Source: Pomphorhynchus laevis (Eukaryota; Acanthocephala; Palaeacanthocephala; Echinorhynchida; Pomphorhynchidae). Taken from it: a stretch of DNA of 64,000 nt. Both the position numbers and the translations under genes were made by a program. Shown here in pieces: positions 51,540 to 62,084 of the stretch; within the stretch, counting starts at the first letter, position 1; each line of letters opens with the position of its first letter. A model generated the notes under the pieces. It ran no database searches, was not told the DNA's origin, and was given only the letters and a program-made list of their open reading frames with translations. The DNA is taken from the NCBI GenBank assembly GCA_012934845.2, contig WNNJ02001039.1:1-64000 (forward strand). Reading direction: 5' to 3'.

Positions 51540-52240
51540 CAGGTCGGCCGACATAGAGAAATGAACTTATTGCCGCATATTCGGAGGTTATCGGTTGGCG
51601 TACTAATATCTTCTCATTACCTCTTTGTCACGAAAGTAATAAGTTCATCGATCTGGTTAGTGAAAAACACAAAAAGGTTGCGAAAAAGTTATATGGCGAG
51701 TACTTGACATTGAAAGAAGTTACTGTCAGTGCCTACTTCAACGAATTCCTTCACGGAAGGTGTAATTGCTCAGGAAAACACTAAAAAAACGCCTTACACT
51801 ATGACATATTGGTTAGCTACAATATTTACTGGATGAAGCTCGTGTACTTTAACGAAAATCTAAACTAAATGACAACGCTGTCAAGCGAGTTGACTGAAAA
51901 AAAAAGCTTTTCGTCACTAATCAAATTCGGAAACACCACAGCTGCGATCAAAACCTTTGAATAATCGGACACAGTAGAACGTCCGATATATCAATGGGAT
52001 GATGATTTCAACGAACGCAGTGTACGTGAGATTTTAAGTGAAATGCATCCAGAATGCTTGAAAATTGATCAGTAAGTATTAATGCAAAGCTCACTGCCAA
52101 ATTGTGTCACCCATCATGATGTTGTCTTTACGTGATAGATGGGGATCGCATAATTGCTGCTGCCTTGGAGACTCATGAATGTGCCGGACCATCAGAAGTC
52201 ACGGCTTATGAGTACAAACGAATGTTAACGACATATAGTA
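51540..52240 (+). mobile_element. LINE-G fragment: N-terminus to RT start
   Basis: Frames in order: NIFSLPLCHESNKFIDLVSE (51,610), SLIKFGNTTAAIKTFE (about 51,915), ERSVREILSEMHPECLKID (about 52,020), then DGDRIIAAALETHECAGPSE then VTAYEYKRML (about 52,140-52,225). The ECAGPSE block corresponds to GSAGPSG of the 37.3-kb copy. The copy is cut at about 52,235 by a PLE tail repeat. Confidence 0.65.
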
Positions 52241-52335
52241 GTTCATAGTAGTTACTCCGGGTGACCTCTATTCCTTATTCAAATACATCGTATATTATTT
52301 ATTAGTCAATTCATAAAAATTAAATTTGTTCATAT
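52235..52335 (+). repeat. PLE tail repeat, partial
   Basis: TAGTAGTTACTCCGGGTGAC, CTTATTCAAATACATCG, TTATTAGTCAATTCATAAAA; it interrupts LINE-G. Confidence 0.75.
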
Positions 52336-52541
52336 GAATTTGTTCATATGAATTTGCTCATAACTATTAGCTAGCTATTATTTGTTCATTCCTGAAATGG
52401 TTCTTTTGAACAAGAAAAATTAGATAAATCTGCCGATGACAAAATTTCAAAGCATACTATCGAACCTAACGAAAAAAATGAAGATTGGGATACCGATAGA
52501 CGTGGAGGAATTCGTCCGCTCGAGCATACTCAGGAGAATAG

Positions 52542-52970
52542 TGATTCGAACCTGGAAGACTTCAGAGATTTTCGACGAGTTCCTAACGAAAATAGGTACT
52601 CGCCATCGAACGCTGGAAGACACTTAAGATCAAACTAGTAACGCGTGCCAGCAATGTCCGTGCATGGTTGTGTCGGACAGACAGCTTAGAAGATCAGGTA
52701 ATTGCTTGAGTTGCAGAAAATGCAGGATGTCATGTAGTAATAAATGCATTTGCAGGAGTACATGTAAATGCAAAGTGGTATGTGTAAATTGTAAGATTTT
52801 GTCAAATGTCAACGCTGTCAATATACGTGTGGAAAATGAGGTTTAGCAGATTCGAAGCAGGAAGATTCAAAGAAGAACCTGTGAGATTCAGATTCGAATC
52901 TGGAAGACCAGAGATTCTCGACGAGTTCCTAACGAAGATGGTACTCGCCATCGAACGCTGAAAGACACTT
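52542..52970 (+). repeat. 80-bp direct repeats around a copy of the cysteine-rich ORF
   Basis: Direct repeats 52,542-52,624 and 52,891-52,970 share GATTCGAA, GGAAGAC, CGACGAGTTCCTAACGAA, GGTACTCGCCATCGAACGCT and GACACTT. Between them, 52,631-52,848 is a near-identical copy of 56,355-56,571, i.e. the middle of the cysteine-rich ORF. The copied piece does not stay open throughout. Confidence 0.9.
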
Positions 52971-52979
52971 TTGATTTAT

Positions 52980-53790
52980 CTTAAAAAACAAATCTAAACA
53001 ACATAAAAATATAAAATATATGTTCCGATATATTAGTTTTATAATCAGTATTAGTTTTATATTGATGATTATTCTGTATCGAAATTAATACTGGTATAAA
53101 ACACTATTAAAGTATTAATTCCGCAAAAGAATTGTTAGAACACCCAAAAGGAATTATTTTTGAGAATACAAATACGATTAAAGTACGATTTATATAAATC
53201 TAGATTTAGCAGATATAAAAGAAGCGCTAACAAATTAATTAATCTTATATTCGGACAAAGAAATACAAATTTTATATAAAAATATAAATGTTATATTTTA
53301 TAAATGCCATATACAAATTCTATAATAACTATAACGCCCATCTAACAAAAATTAAACCATCAAATAAATATAAATATATGGATAAAATTGAATTAATAGA
53401 ATCATTAAATATTTTGATAAATCAAAATTATTTAAAAGTAGGGACATCTATATTTAGACAAGTAAAAAAGTGTTCCAATGGGTGGTAATAGTAGCCCAAT
53501 TATAGCTGACTTGTTTTTAAGCTTTATAGAATATGAATTTGTTCATAACTGTGTAAAAACTAAATCTAAACAATATAAATATATGAAATATATGTTTCGA
53601 TACATTGATGATATATGTGTATTTAATTTTTAATAATTTTTATTCAATTAGTGAACAAATTTATCCATGTAGCCTCATTCTTAATAAAACCAATATTAAT
53701 GATGAAGCAGGTATATATCTAGATATGAACATTAAATTAACATTAACTAAAACTACTATTGATTTATATCGTAAAGATGGCTTTGTAGAT
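52980..53790 (+). mobile_element. Penelope-like RT copy
   Basis: Worn 5' part from 52,980, then LTKIKPSNKYKYMDKIELIE, SLNILINQNYLKVGTSIFRQ (ORF 53,288-53,488), GGNSSPIIADLFLSFIEYEF, MFRYIDDICVF near 53,590-53,625, and ORF 53,605-53,793 with LNKTNINDEAGIYLDMNIKL. Confidence 0.85.
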
Positions 53791-54700
53791 TAAAGCTTAT
53801 TTTTAAGGTTTAATAAATGTGAATTTGTTCATGACTGTTTAAAAATAAATCTAAATTATATGAAGATATAAAATATATGTTTTGATACATTGATGATATA
53901 TGTGTATTTAATTCTAATAATTTTTATTCAATAAAAAAAAACAAATTTATCCAGGTAGCCTTATTCTTAATAAAACCAATATTAATGATAAGGAAGGTTA
54001 ACGTTAAAGAAGGTTAACATTAAATGAACATCAATTAAAACTACTGTTAATTTATATCGTAAAGATGACATATTTAAATTTACACGAAACATAATTAATA
54101 AATGTGTTGTTCACTCAAATTAATTTTAATTTAGAGATTAATTTTTTATTCTAATTTTTAATTAAAAGCTTCTTTATTAATTTTTAATAAAGAAGGTGTA
54201 TATCTAGATATGAACATTAAATTAACATAACCTAAAACTACCATTAATTTATATCGTAAAGATGACATATTTAAATTTACAAGAAACATATTTTTGCATG
54301 AGCATTTATGCATACCATATAATATAAAATATAATACATTAAATAATAAAATTATTAGAATCCTTGAATATTTTGATAAATCAAAATTATTTAAAAGTAG
54401 AGACATCTATATTTAGACAAGTAAAAGGTCTTCCAATGGGTGGTAATAGGAGTCCAATTATAGCCGACTTGTTTTTAACATTTATAGAACATGAATTTGT
54501 TCATAATTGTTTAAAAAATATATCTAAATTTTATAAAGATATGAAATGTTTCGATACATTGATGATATATGTGTATTTACCTCTAATAATTTTTATTCAA
54601 TAAGCGAACAAATTTATCCAGGTAGCCTCATTCTTAATATAACTAATATTGATGATAAAGAAGATATTTATTTAAATATAAACATTGGATATAAGCATTA
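53790..54700 (+). mobile_element. Nested and partial Penelope-like copies
   Basis: At least three further pieces head to tail: about 53,790-54,120 (YIDDICVFNSNN to FKFTRNI), 54,170-54,350 (EGVYLDMNIKLT to YNTLNN) and 54,355-54,690 (NILINQNYLKVETSIFRQVK, GLPMGGNRSPIIADLFLTFI, DTLMIYVYL, TNIDDKEDIYLNINI). C-terminal pieces run straight into middle pieces of the next copy. Confidence 0.8.
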
Positions 54701-54984
54701 AATATAAAAATGACTTATTTTAGTAAATTATCTTATTTTAATAAATTAGTTTAAAAAATAACATTTTTTTAGTTTAAAAACTAATAGGTAGCAAGAACGA
54801 AACATTAATTTCTCATCAGAAAAACTTGTGAACATTATTTACGTATAAAATGAATACTTTATATGTATTTTTAAAATGTATTTTAAAAATACAATTTAGT
54901 ATTTTTCATTCGATATTTACTTTAAATATTCTATAGTTTACTTCCTAATTTACGAAAGGCGTAAATTGGATATCACTATCCAGT

Positions 54985-55900
54985 AAGAGTTGTCTCAGCT
55001 TTTATTTTCAACAATGAGTTCAATTATAATTTTGAGAACAGAAGTCTTAGATGGCAGAGTCTTCCGTGTGCCTCGGTATGCAATTTTCGTTGATTTTACA
55101 AAGACATTTGACCTGTTAAAAAGAGATCTGCTTTTTCTTGGCCTTTGGTGCCAAGAAAATATCACGTACCAAGCGAAATACTAAAGTCACATTGTGTTCA
55201 GATATTCGATAGGGTATAACTCTCAGAATCATTTCATCCGCTAACTTCAGGGAGACTAACTGAGCCCACTACTTTTCAGCTTATTTATCGCAGATCTACC
55301 AAATTGTATTAGAGCCACGAAATCATCGTGTTTGTTATATGCAGTTATTACGAGTTATAATCTCGTAATATATTTTTCCGGAATCGAAAATGTTCAGATG
55401 GCGCTTAGTAACCTTTATCAGTATTGTCAATCTAACGGCATTCTTCTAAACCTTGATAAAACAAAGGTCGTGGTATTTCGAGCAGGAGGTCGATTATAAG
55501 GAAAAAACAACATGGACTTTTTCTGACCATATTGAATGTGCTGCGTATAAAGTAGCTTCTCGAGTCAGTGCAGCACAGCTTTTTTCTTCCTCCACATATA
55601 ATGTCGTATTGAAGTTCTTCCGGTTAATGTTGATGCCTATTGTGAGCTATGGTTTATCTGTGATCAGATCGCACAACGTCAAATTTGAAGCAATTAGATA
55701 AAGATGGTATTTCGTGGTATTTCGAGCAGGAGATCGATTATAAAGAAAAATCACCCTAACTTTTAATAGTATTCCACTTCATACGGTATCTTAATTTTGT
55801 TATCTCGGTATGAGGCTTACTAGTCGTTGGACTTTTTCTGACCATATTGAATGTGCTGCGTATAAAGTAGCTTCTCGAGTCAGTGCAGCACAACTTATAA
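54985..55900 (+). mobile_element. LINE RT fragment with local duplication
   Basis: ORF 54,990-55,184: RYAIFVDFTKTFDLLKRDLL (RT motif with DFxKxFD). Then GRLTEPTTFQL-like reading at 55,255, ALSNLYQYCQSNGILLNLDK, TKVVVFRAGGRL at 55,400-55,495 and ORF 55,453-55,701. The blocks at 55,472-55,505 and 55,513-55,590 recur at 55,711-55,750 and 55,832-55,895. Jockey/RTE-type LINE; exact clade unclear. Confidence 0.7.
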
Positions 55901-56046
55901 TACTTATTTAGTATTTATGTTATTGAATCGATAAATAAATTTATATCAATAAATTTTAAGAATAATGGAATTAAAAGTATTAGAAGAAAAGCCAATTACT
56001 GAGTCAAACAATTTAAAATACGAAATTCAATTGTTAATTTAAATTT

Positions 56047-56125
56047 TACGAATTCATCATTTTTCTGTCGTCCTGGCTACCAAACGTGATTTGAATGCTT
56101 TGTCTTGAAACTACCACTTAAACAT
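56047..56125 (+). repeat. Left direct repeat beside the cysteine-rich ORF
   Basis: TTTTCTGTCGTCCTGGCTAC, CAAACGTGATTTGAATGCTT then TGTC match 57,155-57,230. Both copies read FLSSWLPNVI and a stop in one + frame, so they look like the duplicated end of a gene. Confidence 0.85.
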
Positions 56126-56669
56126 GTATTATTTATCAATTTTATTTCATCTTATATACACACCATCCTTCGTAGCTAGTGTAATGTATAACAATGAAAT
56201 GGTACAAATGAGTAATGTTATAAACCCTTTAATCGGATTTAATGGCCTAATTGGGACCCATATTAAATGGCCAGTATCGTTATTGAATCATCACTGTAAT
56301 ACAGACCTCGAGAATCTACAATTTCAACAATCTATGTATTCTGTTGCAATGACTCAAACTAGTAACGCGTGCCAGCAATGTCCGTGCATGGTTGTGTCGG
56401 ACAGACAGCTTAGAAGATCAGGTAATTGCTTGAGTTGCAGAAAATGCAGGATGTCATGTAGTAATAAATGCATTTGCAGGAGTACATGTAAATGCAAAGT
56501 GGTATGTGTAAATTGTAAAATTTGTGTCAAATGTCAACGCTGTCAATATACGTGTGGAAAATGCCGTTTAGCTTGCTTTCAATGTATATTCAATATATGT
56601 CCTACATGTGTTAATCAATATAATAACGGATGCACAAGAGAATTAGTAGGTATTTGCTATCTAATTTAA
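56124..56669 (+). CDS. Cysteine-rich protein, unrecognised
   Basis: 181 codons, single exon. Residues 1-19 (MYYLSILFHLIYTPSFVAS) could be a signal peptide; MYNN at 56,187 is an alternative start. Residues 75-181 hold 24 cysteines, mostly in C-x2-C pairs spaced 2-3 residues apart (CQQCPC, CLSCRKCRMSC, CICRSTCKCKVVC, CKICVKCQRCQYTCGKC, CFQCIFNICPTC) with few acidic residues. This suggests either zinc/iron clusters or a disulphide-rich secreted protein. I know no family with this spacing. It lies between two 75-bp direct repeats (56,047-56,125 and 57,155-57,230), and its middle is copied at 52,631-52,848. Host, captured or old viral origin are all possible; the intact frame and unusual composition make it a likely real gene. 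Confidence 0.6.
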   Translation: MYYLSILFHLIYTPSFVASVMYNNEMVQMSNVINPLIGFNGLIGTHIKWPVSLLNHHCNTDLENLQFQQSMYSVAMTQTSNACQQCPCMVVSDRQLRRSGNCLSCRKCRMSCSNKCICRSTCKCKVVCVNCKICVKCQRCQYTCGKCRLACFQCIFNICPTCVNQYNNGCTRELVGICYLI

Positions 56670-56779
56670 AGTTAACTGCTAATACAATCAAAATATTATA
56701 AAATATTAAAGTTTTGTTAAAAATATTGAAAATAATTTCAAACTTTAAAATTATTTCAATGTTTGAAATCATTTTGAAA

Positions 56780-57012
56780 TTTATATAAACCTTATAACAT
56801 AGCAGTTATTTTTAATAACCTCTAATCATTATTCTGATAAATCGTCTGGTGTTTTTTAGAAAATTCATAAAAATTGATTTTTATTTTAAATTTAAATTTT
56901 AAATTTTAAAATCTTATATAAAAATTATTTATTATTATTTATTTACTTAAAATGTATTTAGCATTTATTTAATTTATAAATAATATAAAATACGTAAACT
57001 CAGTTGAATGAT
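56780..57012 (+). repeat. PLE tail repeat
   Basis: ACCTTATAACATAGCAGTTA, AACCTCTAATCATTATTCTG, AAATTCATAAAAATTGATTT, terminus AAAATACGTAAACTCAGTTG. It lies between the cysteine-rich ORF and the right direct repeat. Confidence 0.85.
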
Positions 57013-57195
57013 CTGATTTGTTTGCTGGGAATGTATTTTTATCTTGACACTAAAATATTGTCAGAAATTTTAAAAGTTAATTCGATATTTTCCAACTTAA
57101 ATCATTATAAAATTGACTTGCTCATAAAGAATAAACGAGAACGATTTCGGGAATTCGTCACTTTTCTGTCGTCCTGGCTACCAAACGTGATTTGA
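57004..57195 (+). CDS. Short unrecognised ORF ending in the direct repeat
   Basis: 63 codons: MNDLICLLGMYFYLDTKILS ... RERFREFVTFLSSWLPNVI. The end FLSSWLPNVI recurs at 56,070-56,093 as part of the left direct repeat. The start overlaps the tail repeat, so the ORF is probably the 3' part of an older gene. Confidence 0.3.
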   Translation: MNDLICLLGMYFYLDTKILSEILKVNSIFSNLNHYKIDLLIKNKRERFREFVTFLSSWLPNVI

Positions 57196-57230
57196 ATGCT
57201 TTGTCGTCAAACTACCAGATAAAACATGTG
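57155..57230 (+). repeat. Right direct repeat beside the cysteine-rich ORF
   Basis: Partner of 56,047-56,125; shares TTCTGTCGTCCTGGCTACCA and the following GTGATTTGAATGCTTTGTC. Confidence 0.85.
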
Positions 57231-57383
57231 ATATGTATTTTTGCTTAAATTACTTTCTTATAATTTTAATGTCACTGTTGAAGTACATACATATTAAAAT
57301 AATTACCTGTAATCACAGCACGCAAAACCCAAAACGCAAAGTTTTACGTGAAACTGTAAGTTTGCTCTGCTATCAATAATCAA

Positions 57384-57569
57384 ATGCTTGCATCTATATA
57401 TGGCGTCGTTAGCACTCCACTACTAACGACGCTTAAGAATGAAATATATAACCTGTTTATATTAGATGTTCCAAGATGCATGCGCGTTATGAGTTCGCAG
57501 AATGTAAAACAGGCGATATATGGAATACTTTTTGAAATCAAACTTAATACTATGGCCACTATAAAATAA
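57384..57569 (+). CDS. Short unrecognised ORF
   Basis: 61 codons: MLASIYGVVSTPLLTTLKNE, IYNLFILDVPRCMRVMSSQN, VKQAIYGILFEIKLNTMATI. A 10-bp hairpin GCGTCGTTAG lies in its start (57,403-57,432). The stretch GTTCCAAGATGCATGC...ATGAGTTCGCA (57,468-57,498) has a diverged copy at 57,667-57,698, so a duplicated, worn partner follows. Confidence 0.3.
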   Translation: MLASIYGVVSTPLLTTLKNEIYNLFILDVPRCMRVMSSQNVKQAIYGILFEIKLNTMATIK

Positions 57570-58078
57570 ATATTTTTTATATATTATAATAAATATATAA
57601 TATTTACAATATATTTTATAAATGTTTGATTTCATTTTCTAAAAGACAATTTGCGGCTATTAAATATTCCAAAATGAACGCACATCGTGAGTTTGCATAA
57701 CTCATGTTAGATTCTATATAATTTGAGTATTTTTTAAATTAATTTCATTTTCGCTGGAATATTTTTTAAAACTAAAATTTTGTCTCAATTTCGACAGCCA
57801 TTTATTGAGTAATGTATTTTTAATACGTTGGTCTACTTTGTAAATTATAAAATAGACATATATTATAAATGTGTGATTTTATATCACGATGACAAAATGT
57901 TAATGGATGGTAACAGGCAGGCTTCGGGTTTGACCAAACTGTTATACGTGATATTTGATAAATGATATAAATAAATCATTTATATTGTAAATAAGTTAAA
58001 AAAAGTAAAAAGTGGTTTGTATTGTAGTCTAATTGTAAACGATCGATCAACACTGACCAATCACAGAATGTACATAAT

Positions 58079-58477
58079 ATGAGTCCGTATTATCAGCCTT
58101 TGAAATTAAAAGATCAAATTGTGTACAGTAAAAGAAATGCAGACTTACTTCAGCGAAGTAAAATACTGGAGATACTGTATAACCGACGTTACGATCAGGT
58201 TCGTGATTTACAATTACATGCTCCAGACTGTTGTCCAGATGCTTGTAAGATTAGACTGCAAACTCGATCAGCCAATTCGGATTATGCCATAAACATAACC
58301 GTTATATCTGGTAATCAAATGAAACATTTTTTTGTAGTTAGAACTAAGAATAGTAGTTTATATAATACCACAAACAAAATGGATCGTATACGAAAATCGG
58401 CGGCATATGCTCTCTTACAGCTACAATCTGGAGGAATTAAACTCGATCAAGTTAATATGATTAAAGTTAATCTATAG
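58079..58477 (+). CDS. Unrecognised ORF, 132 codons
   Basis: Single exon with ATG at 58,079 in ACATAATATG. Sequence: MSPYYQPLKLKDQIVYSKRN, LLQRSKILEILYNRRYDQVR, LHAPDCCPDACKIRLQTRSA, DYAINITVISGNQMKHFFVV, MDRIRKSAAYALLQLQSGGI. Basic, no transmembrane segment, a CCPDAC cluster at about residue 50. An AATAAA lies about 30 nt after the stop and a TATAAATAA at 57,966, but both are expected by chance in this AT-rich DNA. Composition and a full-length frame argue for a real gene; no family recognised. With 56,124 and 57,384 it forms a same-strand row of short intronless ORFs, an arrangement also seen in captured viral gene blocks (inference only). Confidence 0.5.
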   Translation: MSPYYQPLKLKDQIVYSKRNADLLQRSKILEILYNRRYDQVRDLQLHAPDCCPDACKIRLQTRSANSDYAINITVISGNQMKHFFVVRTKNSSLYNTTNKMDRIRKSAAYALLQLQSGGIKLDQVNMIKVNL

Positions 58478-58779
58478 GCTATCAGCAGCATTTTGGATTC
58501 CGTCGTAAAATAAATTTCCAATTTTACAAAATTACAAATAAAATTAGATATGATTTATCATATATAAATATGTTCTTATTTTAACGGATTATCAAAATAA
58601 ACTTCTTATGTAAAATAAATGAACTTTGCTTTGTGGATTATATTATGATGTTCAATTGAAAAAATTTAACAAAATATATAGTGATTTATTTAATATGTAA
58701 TATTTACATTAATAATCAGGTAATGTAAAATATAATCACACAGAAAATTGTAAAATAGATAAATCATCAAATTTATTTA

Positions 58780-59160
58780 ACTGTTTAGATATGTTTCGAT
58801 ATATTGATGATATATGTGTATTTAACTCTAATAATTTTTATTCAATTAGTGAACAAATTTATCCAGAAAGCCTCATTCTTAATAAAACCAATATTAATGA
58901 TAAAGAAAGTATATGGATAAAATTGAATTAATAGAATCTTTAAATATTTTGATAAATCAAAATTATTTAAAAGCAGGGACATTTATATTTAGACAAGTAA
59001 AATGTGTTCCAATGGGAGGTAATAGTAGCCCAATTATAGCTGACTTATTTTTAAGCTTTATAGAATATGAATTTGTTCATAACTGTGTAAAAACTAAATA
59101 TAAACTATATAAATATATGAAATATATGTTTCGATACATTGATGATAAATGTGTATTTAT
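58780..59160 (+). mobile_element. Penelope-like copy with out-of-order junction
   Basis: 58,790-58,915 is the segment after YIDD (IDDICVFNSNNFYSISEQIY, SLILNKTNINDKE), which runs directly into ORF 58,913-59,194 starting MDKIELIESLNILINQ and continuing CVPMGGNSSPIIADLFLSFI, MFRYIDDKCVF. The second part is normally upstream, so this is a tandem-type junction of two copies. Confidence 0.8.
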
Positions 59161-59164
59161 CATC

Positions 59165-59368
59165 AATGTCTGTTATTTATTAGTCAATTCGTAAAAATAA
59201 CGTTTATTTTAAATTTCAATTTTTTATTTTAACTTGATTTAAATTATAGAAAATCTAAAAACAATTATTAATTTTATTATTTAATTATTAAATTTTGATT
59301 TATCATTATTATGTTTTGTTTATTTTATAATTATATTAAATACGTAGACTCAGTTAGCTGATTTGATT
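59165..59368 (+). repeat. PLE tail repeat
   Basis: TCTGTTATTTATTAGTCAAT, ATTTCAATTTTTTATTTTAA, terminus AATACGTAGACTCAGTTAGC. It splits two PLE copies. Confidence 0.85.
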
Positions 59369-59815
59369 AATTCTAATAATTTTTATTCAATAAGAAAACA
59401 AATTTATCCAGGTCGCCTCATTCTTAATAAAACCAATATTGATGATAAAGAAGGTGTATATCTAGATATAAACATTAAATTAACATTAACTAAAACTACT
59501 ATTAATTTATATCGTAAAGATGACATATTTAAATTTACAAGAAACATATTTTTGCATGAGCATTCATGCATACCATATAATATAAAATATAATACATTAA
59601 ATAATGAAATTTTAAAAATTTCAACAATTTGTAACGATATTGGTTTTCTTCAAAATCATTTAAATAATTTAATAGATGCGTATTTTAAACTAGGTTACTA
59701 TAAAAATAACATCAAGCAGAAAATAGTAAAATATATAAATCAACACAATAATATAAAGAATAAATTTAAACTCTTAAGTGGCAAATTTTTATGGATGGAT
59801 AAAATACTATAAATT
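59363..59815 (+). mobile_element. Penelope-like RT, intact C-terminal third
   Basis: ORF of 149 codons: RLILNKTNIDDKEGVYLDIN, IKLTLTKTTINLYRKDDIFK, FTRNIFLHEHSCIPYNIKYN, GFLQNHLNNLIDAYFKLGYY, ending KLLSGKFLWMDKIL and stop. Nothing resembling a GIY-YIG or other nuclease follows. Confidence 0.85.
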
Positions 59816-59879
59816 TAAATTTTTTTATTATTATGATTTATACGTAGACTAAGTTAGCTGATTTGATTTCTTCATATAA

Positions 59880-60200
59880 AAATAATAACTATATAAAGAT
59901 ATGAAATATCTTTAAAACTATTTTTAATTTATATCGTAAGGATAGCACATACAAGAAACATATTTTTTCATGAGCATTCATGCATACCATATAATATAAA
60001 ATATAATACATTAAATAATGAAATTTTAAGAATTTCAACAATTTGTAACGATATTGGTTTTTTTCAAAATCATTTAAGTAATTTAATAGATGCGTATTTT
60101 AAACTAGGTTACTATAAAAATACAATAAAACAGAAAATATTTAAATATATAAATCAACACAATATTATTAAAACTAAATTTAAACTTTTAAATTAAGTTC
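59880..60200 (+). mobile_element. Penelope-like C-terminal copy
   Basis: HEHSCIPYNIKYNTLNNEIL, NDIGFFQNHLSNLIDAYFKL, GYYKNTIKQKIFKYINQHN and stop after KLLN at about 60,195. It follows the preceding copy after a short tail remnant (CGTAGACTAAGTTAGCTG, 59,841-59,858). Confidence 0.8.
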
Positions 60201-61040
60201 TGAGGCAACTCTTTGTCAAGATATACTTACTGGACAATGAATTTATCCTAATTCAAATTAATCTAAATTTTGAATCTTTGATTTCAATATTGCTCAATAC
60301 CATCAAATGGCGTTGTTACTATTGTGATCACAGTATTGTAAAATGGAAATGAATGATCAAATAGATCTGTTTGTATTTTCTATTATAAAATATGATTCTA
60401 TCACTTTTCTAATGTTCTTGTTATCTATACTGATGTTCTTGGTTTTAAAATTTTGATAATGTCAAATGCTAGTTAACGTTATTCTAGGTTTATGTTGTAT
60501 AATATAGAATAAACGCGTTTCATAATAAAATAAAACTTTAAAATTTTGTTTTCTTTAGTGGTTGATTCGCGTTCGTGTAAAAATAAAAGATTTTGACTCT
60601 TATATAAAACCTTATAAATACGAAAAGACTGCAGCTTGTACTTTACAGCAATGATGTTTTCGTCACAGTTGCTGACTTTTAAAAACACTTAGATTCAACC
60701 ATTTATTTTGAATAGATGATATTTTTGGTCGGCTTTTGAGATTATTTTTGTGATAAATATTATTATATACTTGTTCACATCTACGCAAAATATCTAAAAG
60801 GGTATCTGACAGCGTCATAAGATGAACACTTAATTGATATGATTTGTTCTACTGACATGTCATTATTGACCTTTGGACATTGCATGTCCGATAATAGGAT
60901 TTCAGAAATACTGAAATCTTGTACTTGACAACAGTATTTTTTGAGTTTTTTTATTAAAAGTTATTCAATAAAAATATTATTTTTTCAAAATAATATAAAA
61001 TTTATTTTTTTAAGAAACATTATTTTTTACTATAAAAGCT
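60201..61040. other. No gene seen
   Basis: AT-rich. 60,836-60,945 (TTTGTTCTACTGACATG...ATTATTGACCTTTGGAC) has a diverged direct copy at 61,797-61,915. Confidence 0.6.
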
Positions 61041-61205
61041 GAAGAGATTTTTAATTATCAAATTAAAAATAAATTTAAACTGTCAAGTGGAATATTTTTA
61101 TGGATTGATAAATAATTTACTTTGTATTATAATAAGATACTAGATAATCAAATTTCATAAGAGGAAATACGTCATTAGCATGTATTTGGCCTAGCTGCAA
61201 TGTTG
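61040..61205 (+). mobile_element. Penelope-like 3' end with tail start
   Basis: NKFKLSSGIFLWIDK and stop at about 61,110, then ATAATAAGATACTAGATAAT and TTTCATAAGAGGAAATACGT, TTAGCATGTATTTGGCC. This is a third independent junction of PLE 3' end and tail repeat, cut at TGTTGGGTCGAT. Confidence 0.8.
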
Positions 61206-61564
61206 GGTCGATATCCGGTTGTGATAGAGAACTGAAAAGACACTTTCTGAAACACGAGAAAGAAGGGGTTCGAAAATACTAAAGCCATGAGAATTTTGAG
61301 ATAATTACAATGCTACTTATGTTGTTGTGTCGAATTGCGGGTGAACATCTAGAACAAGAAATATTAATAGTAAAAAATATACTAAGAATAAGATACAATA
61401 GATCAGTGTTTTCCAACATATTTTAGTCCATGTCTTTTTTAGTTCGTGATGTTGTCTATATTAATAAATTTAAAAATAAATTTAAACTCTTTAGCTGGAA
61501 ATTTTTATGAATAGTGAATAACTGTGTTCTTCGAATTCTTTTGTGGGTTAAATACTGGAATAGC

Positions 61565-61805
61565 AGTTCCGGATAATATAGTAGTACCTCATGATGACCT
61601 ATATTCCTTATTTAAAAATTTTATATTATTTATTAGTAATCCATAAATTTGATTTTAAATTTAAATTTTAATAAATTTTATCGTTAAATATAAATATATA
61701 AATAAATATATAATTGTATAAACCCTTATCTAATTATGTATTACTTATAATTATTTATATTTATTTTAAAAAGATAAAATACGTCGACTCAGTTATTTGT
61801 TCTGA
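61565..61805 (+). repeat. PLE tail repeat
   Basis: TCCGGATAATATAGTAGTAC, CTCATGATGACCTATATTCC, terminus AAAATACGTCGACTCAGTTA. Confidence 0.75.
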
Positions 61806-62004
61806 TTTGTTCTACCGACAAGTTATTATTGACCTGTGGACTTTATTTTCGCGGTAATATAACTTCCGTCAAAAATACTGAAACTATGTATTATTGATAC
61901 GACACTATTTTTCTGCTAATTTTTAAGCAAGATTGATGAATTTTTCTTCTATTTCTTATAATCGAGAAGTATAAATCTACAAAATATTATTAAAATATTA
62001 ATCA

Positions 62005-62062
62005 ATTCAGCTAACTGAGCCTACGTATTCAATATAATTATAAAATAATAAATAAATAAATA
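62005..62062 (-). repeat. PLE tail repeat end, partial
   Basis: TCAGCTAACTGAGCCTACGT then ATTCAATATAATTATAAAAT on +. Confidence 0.6.
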
Positions 62063-62084
62063 ATGCAAAATCAACAAATCAAAA

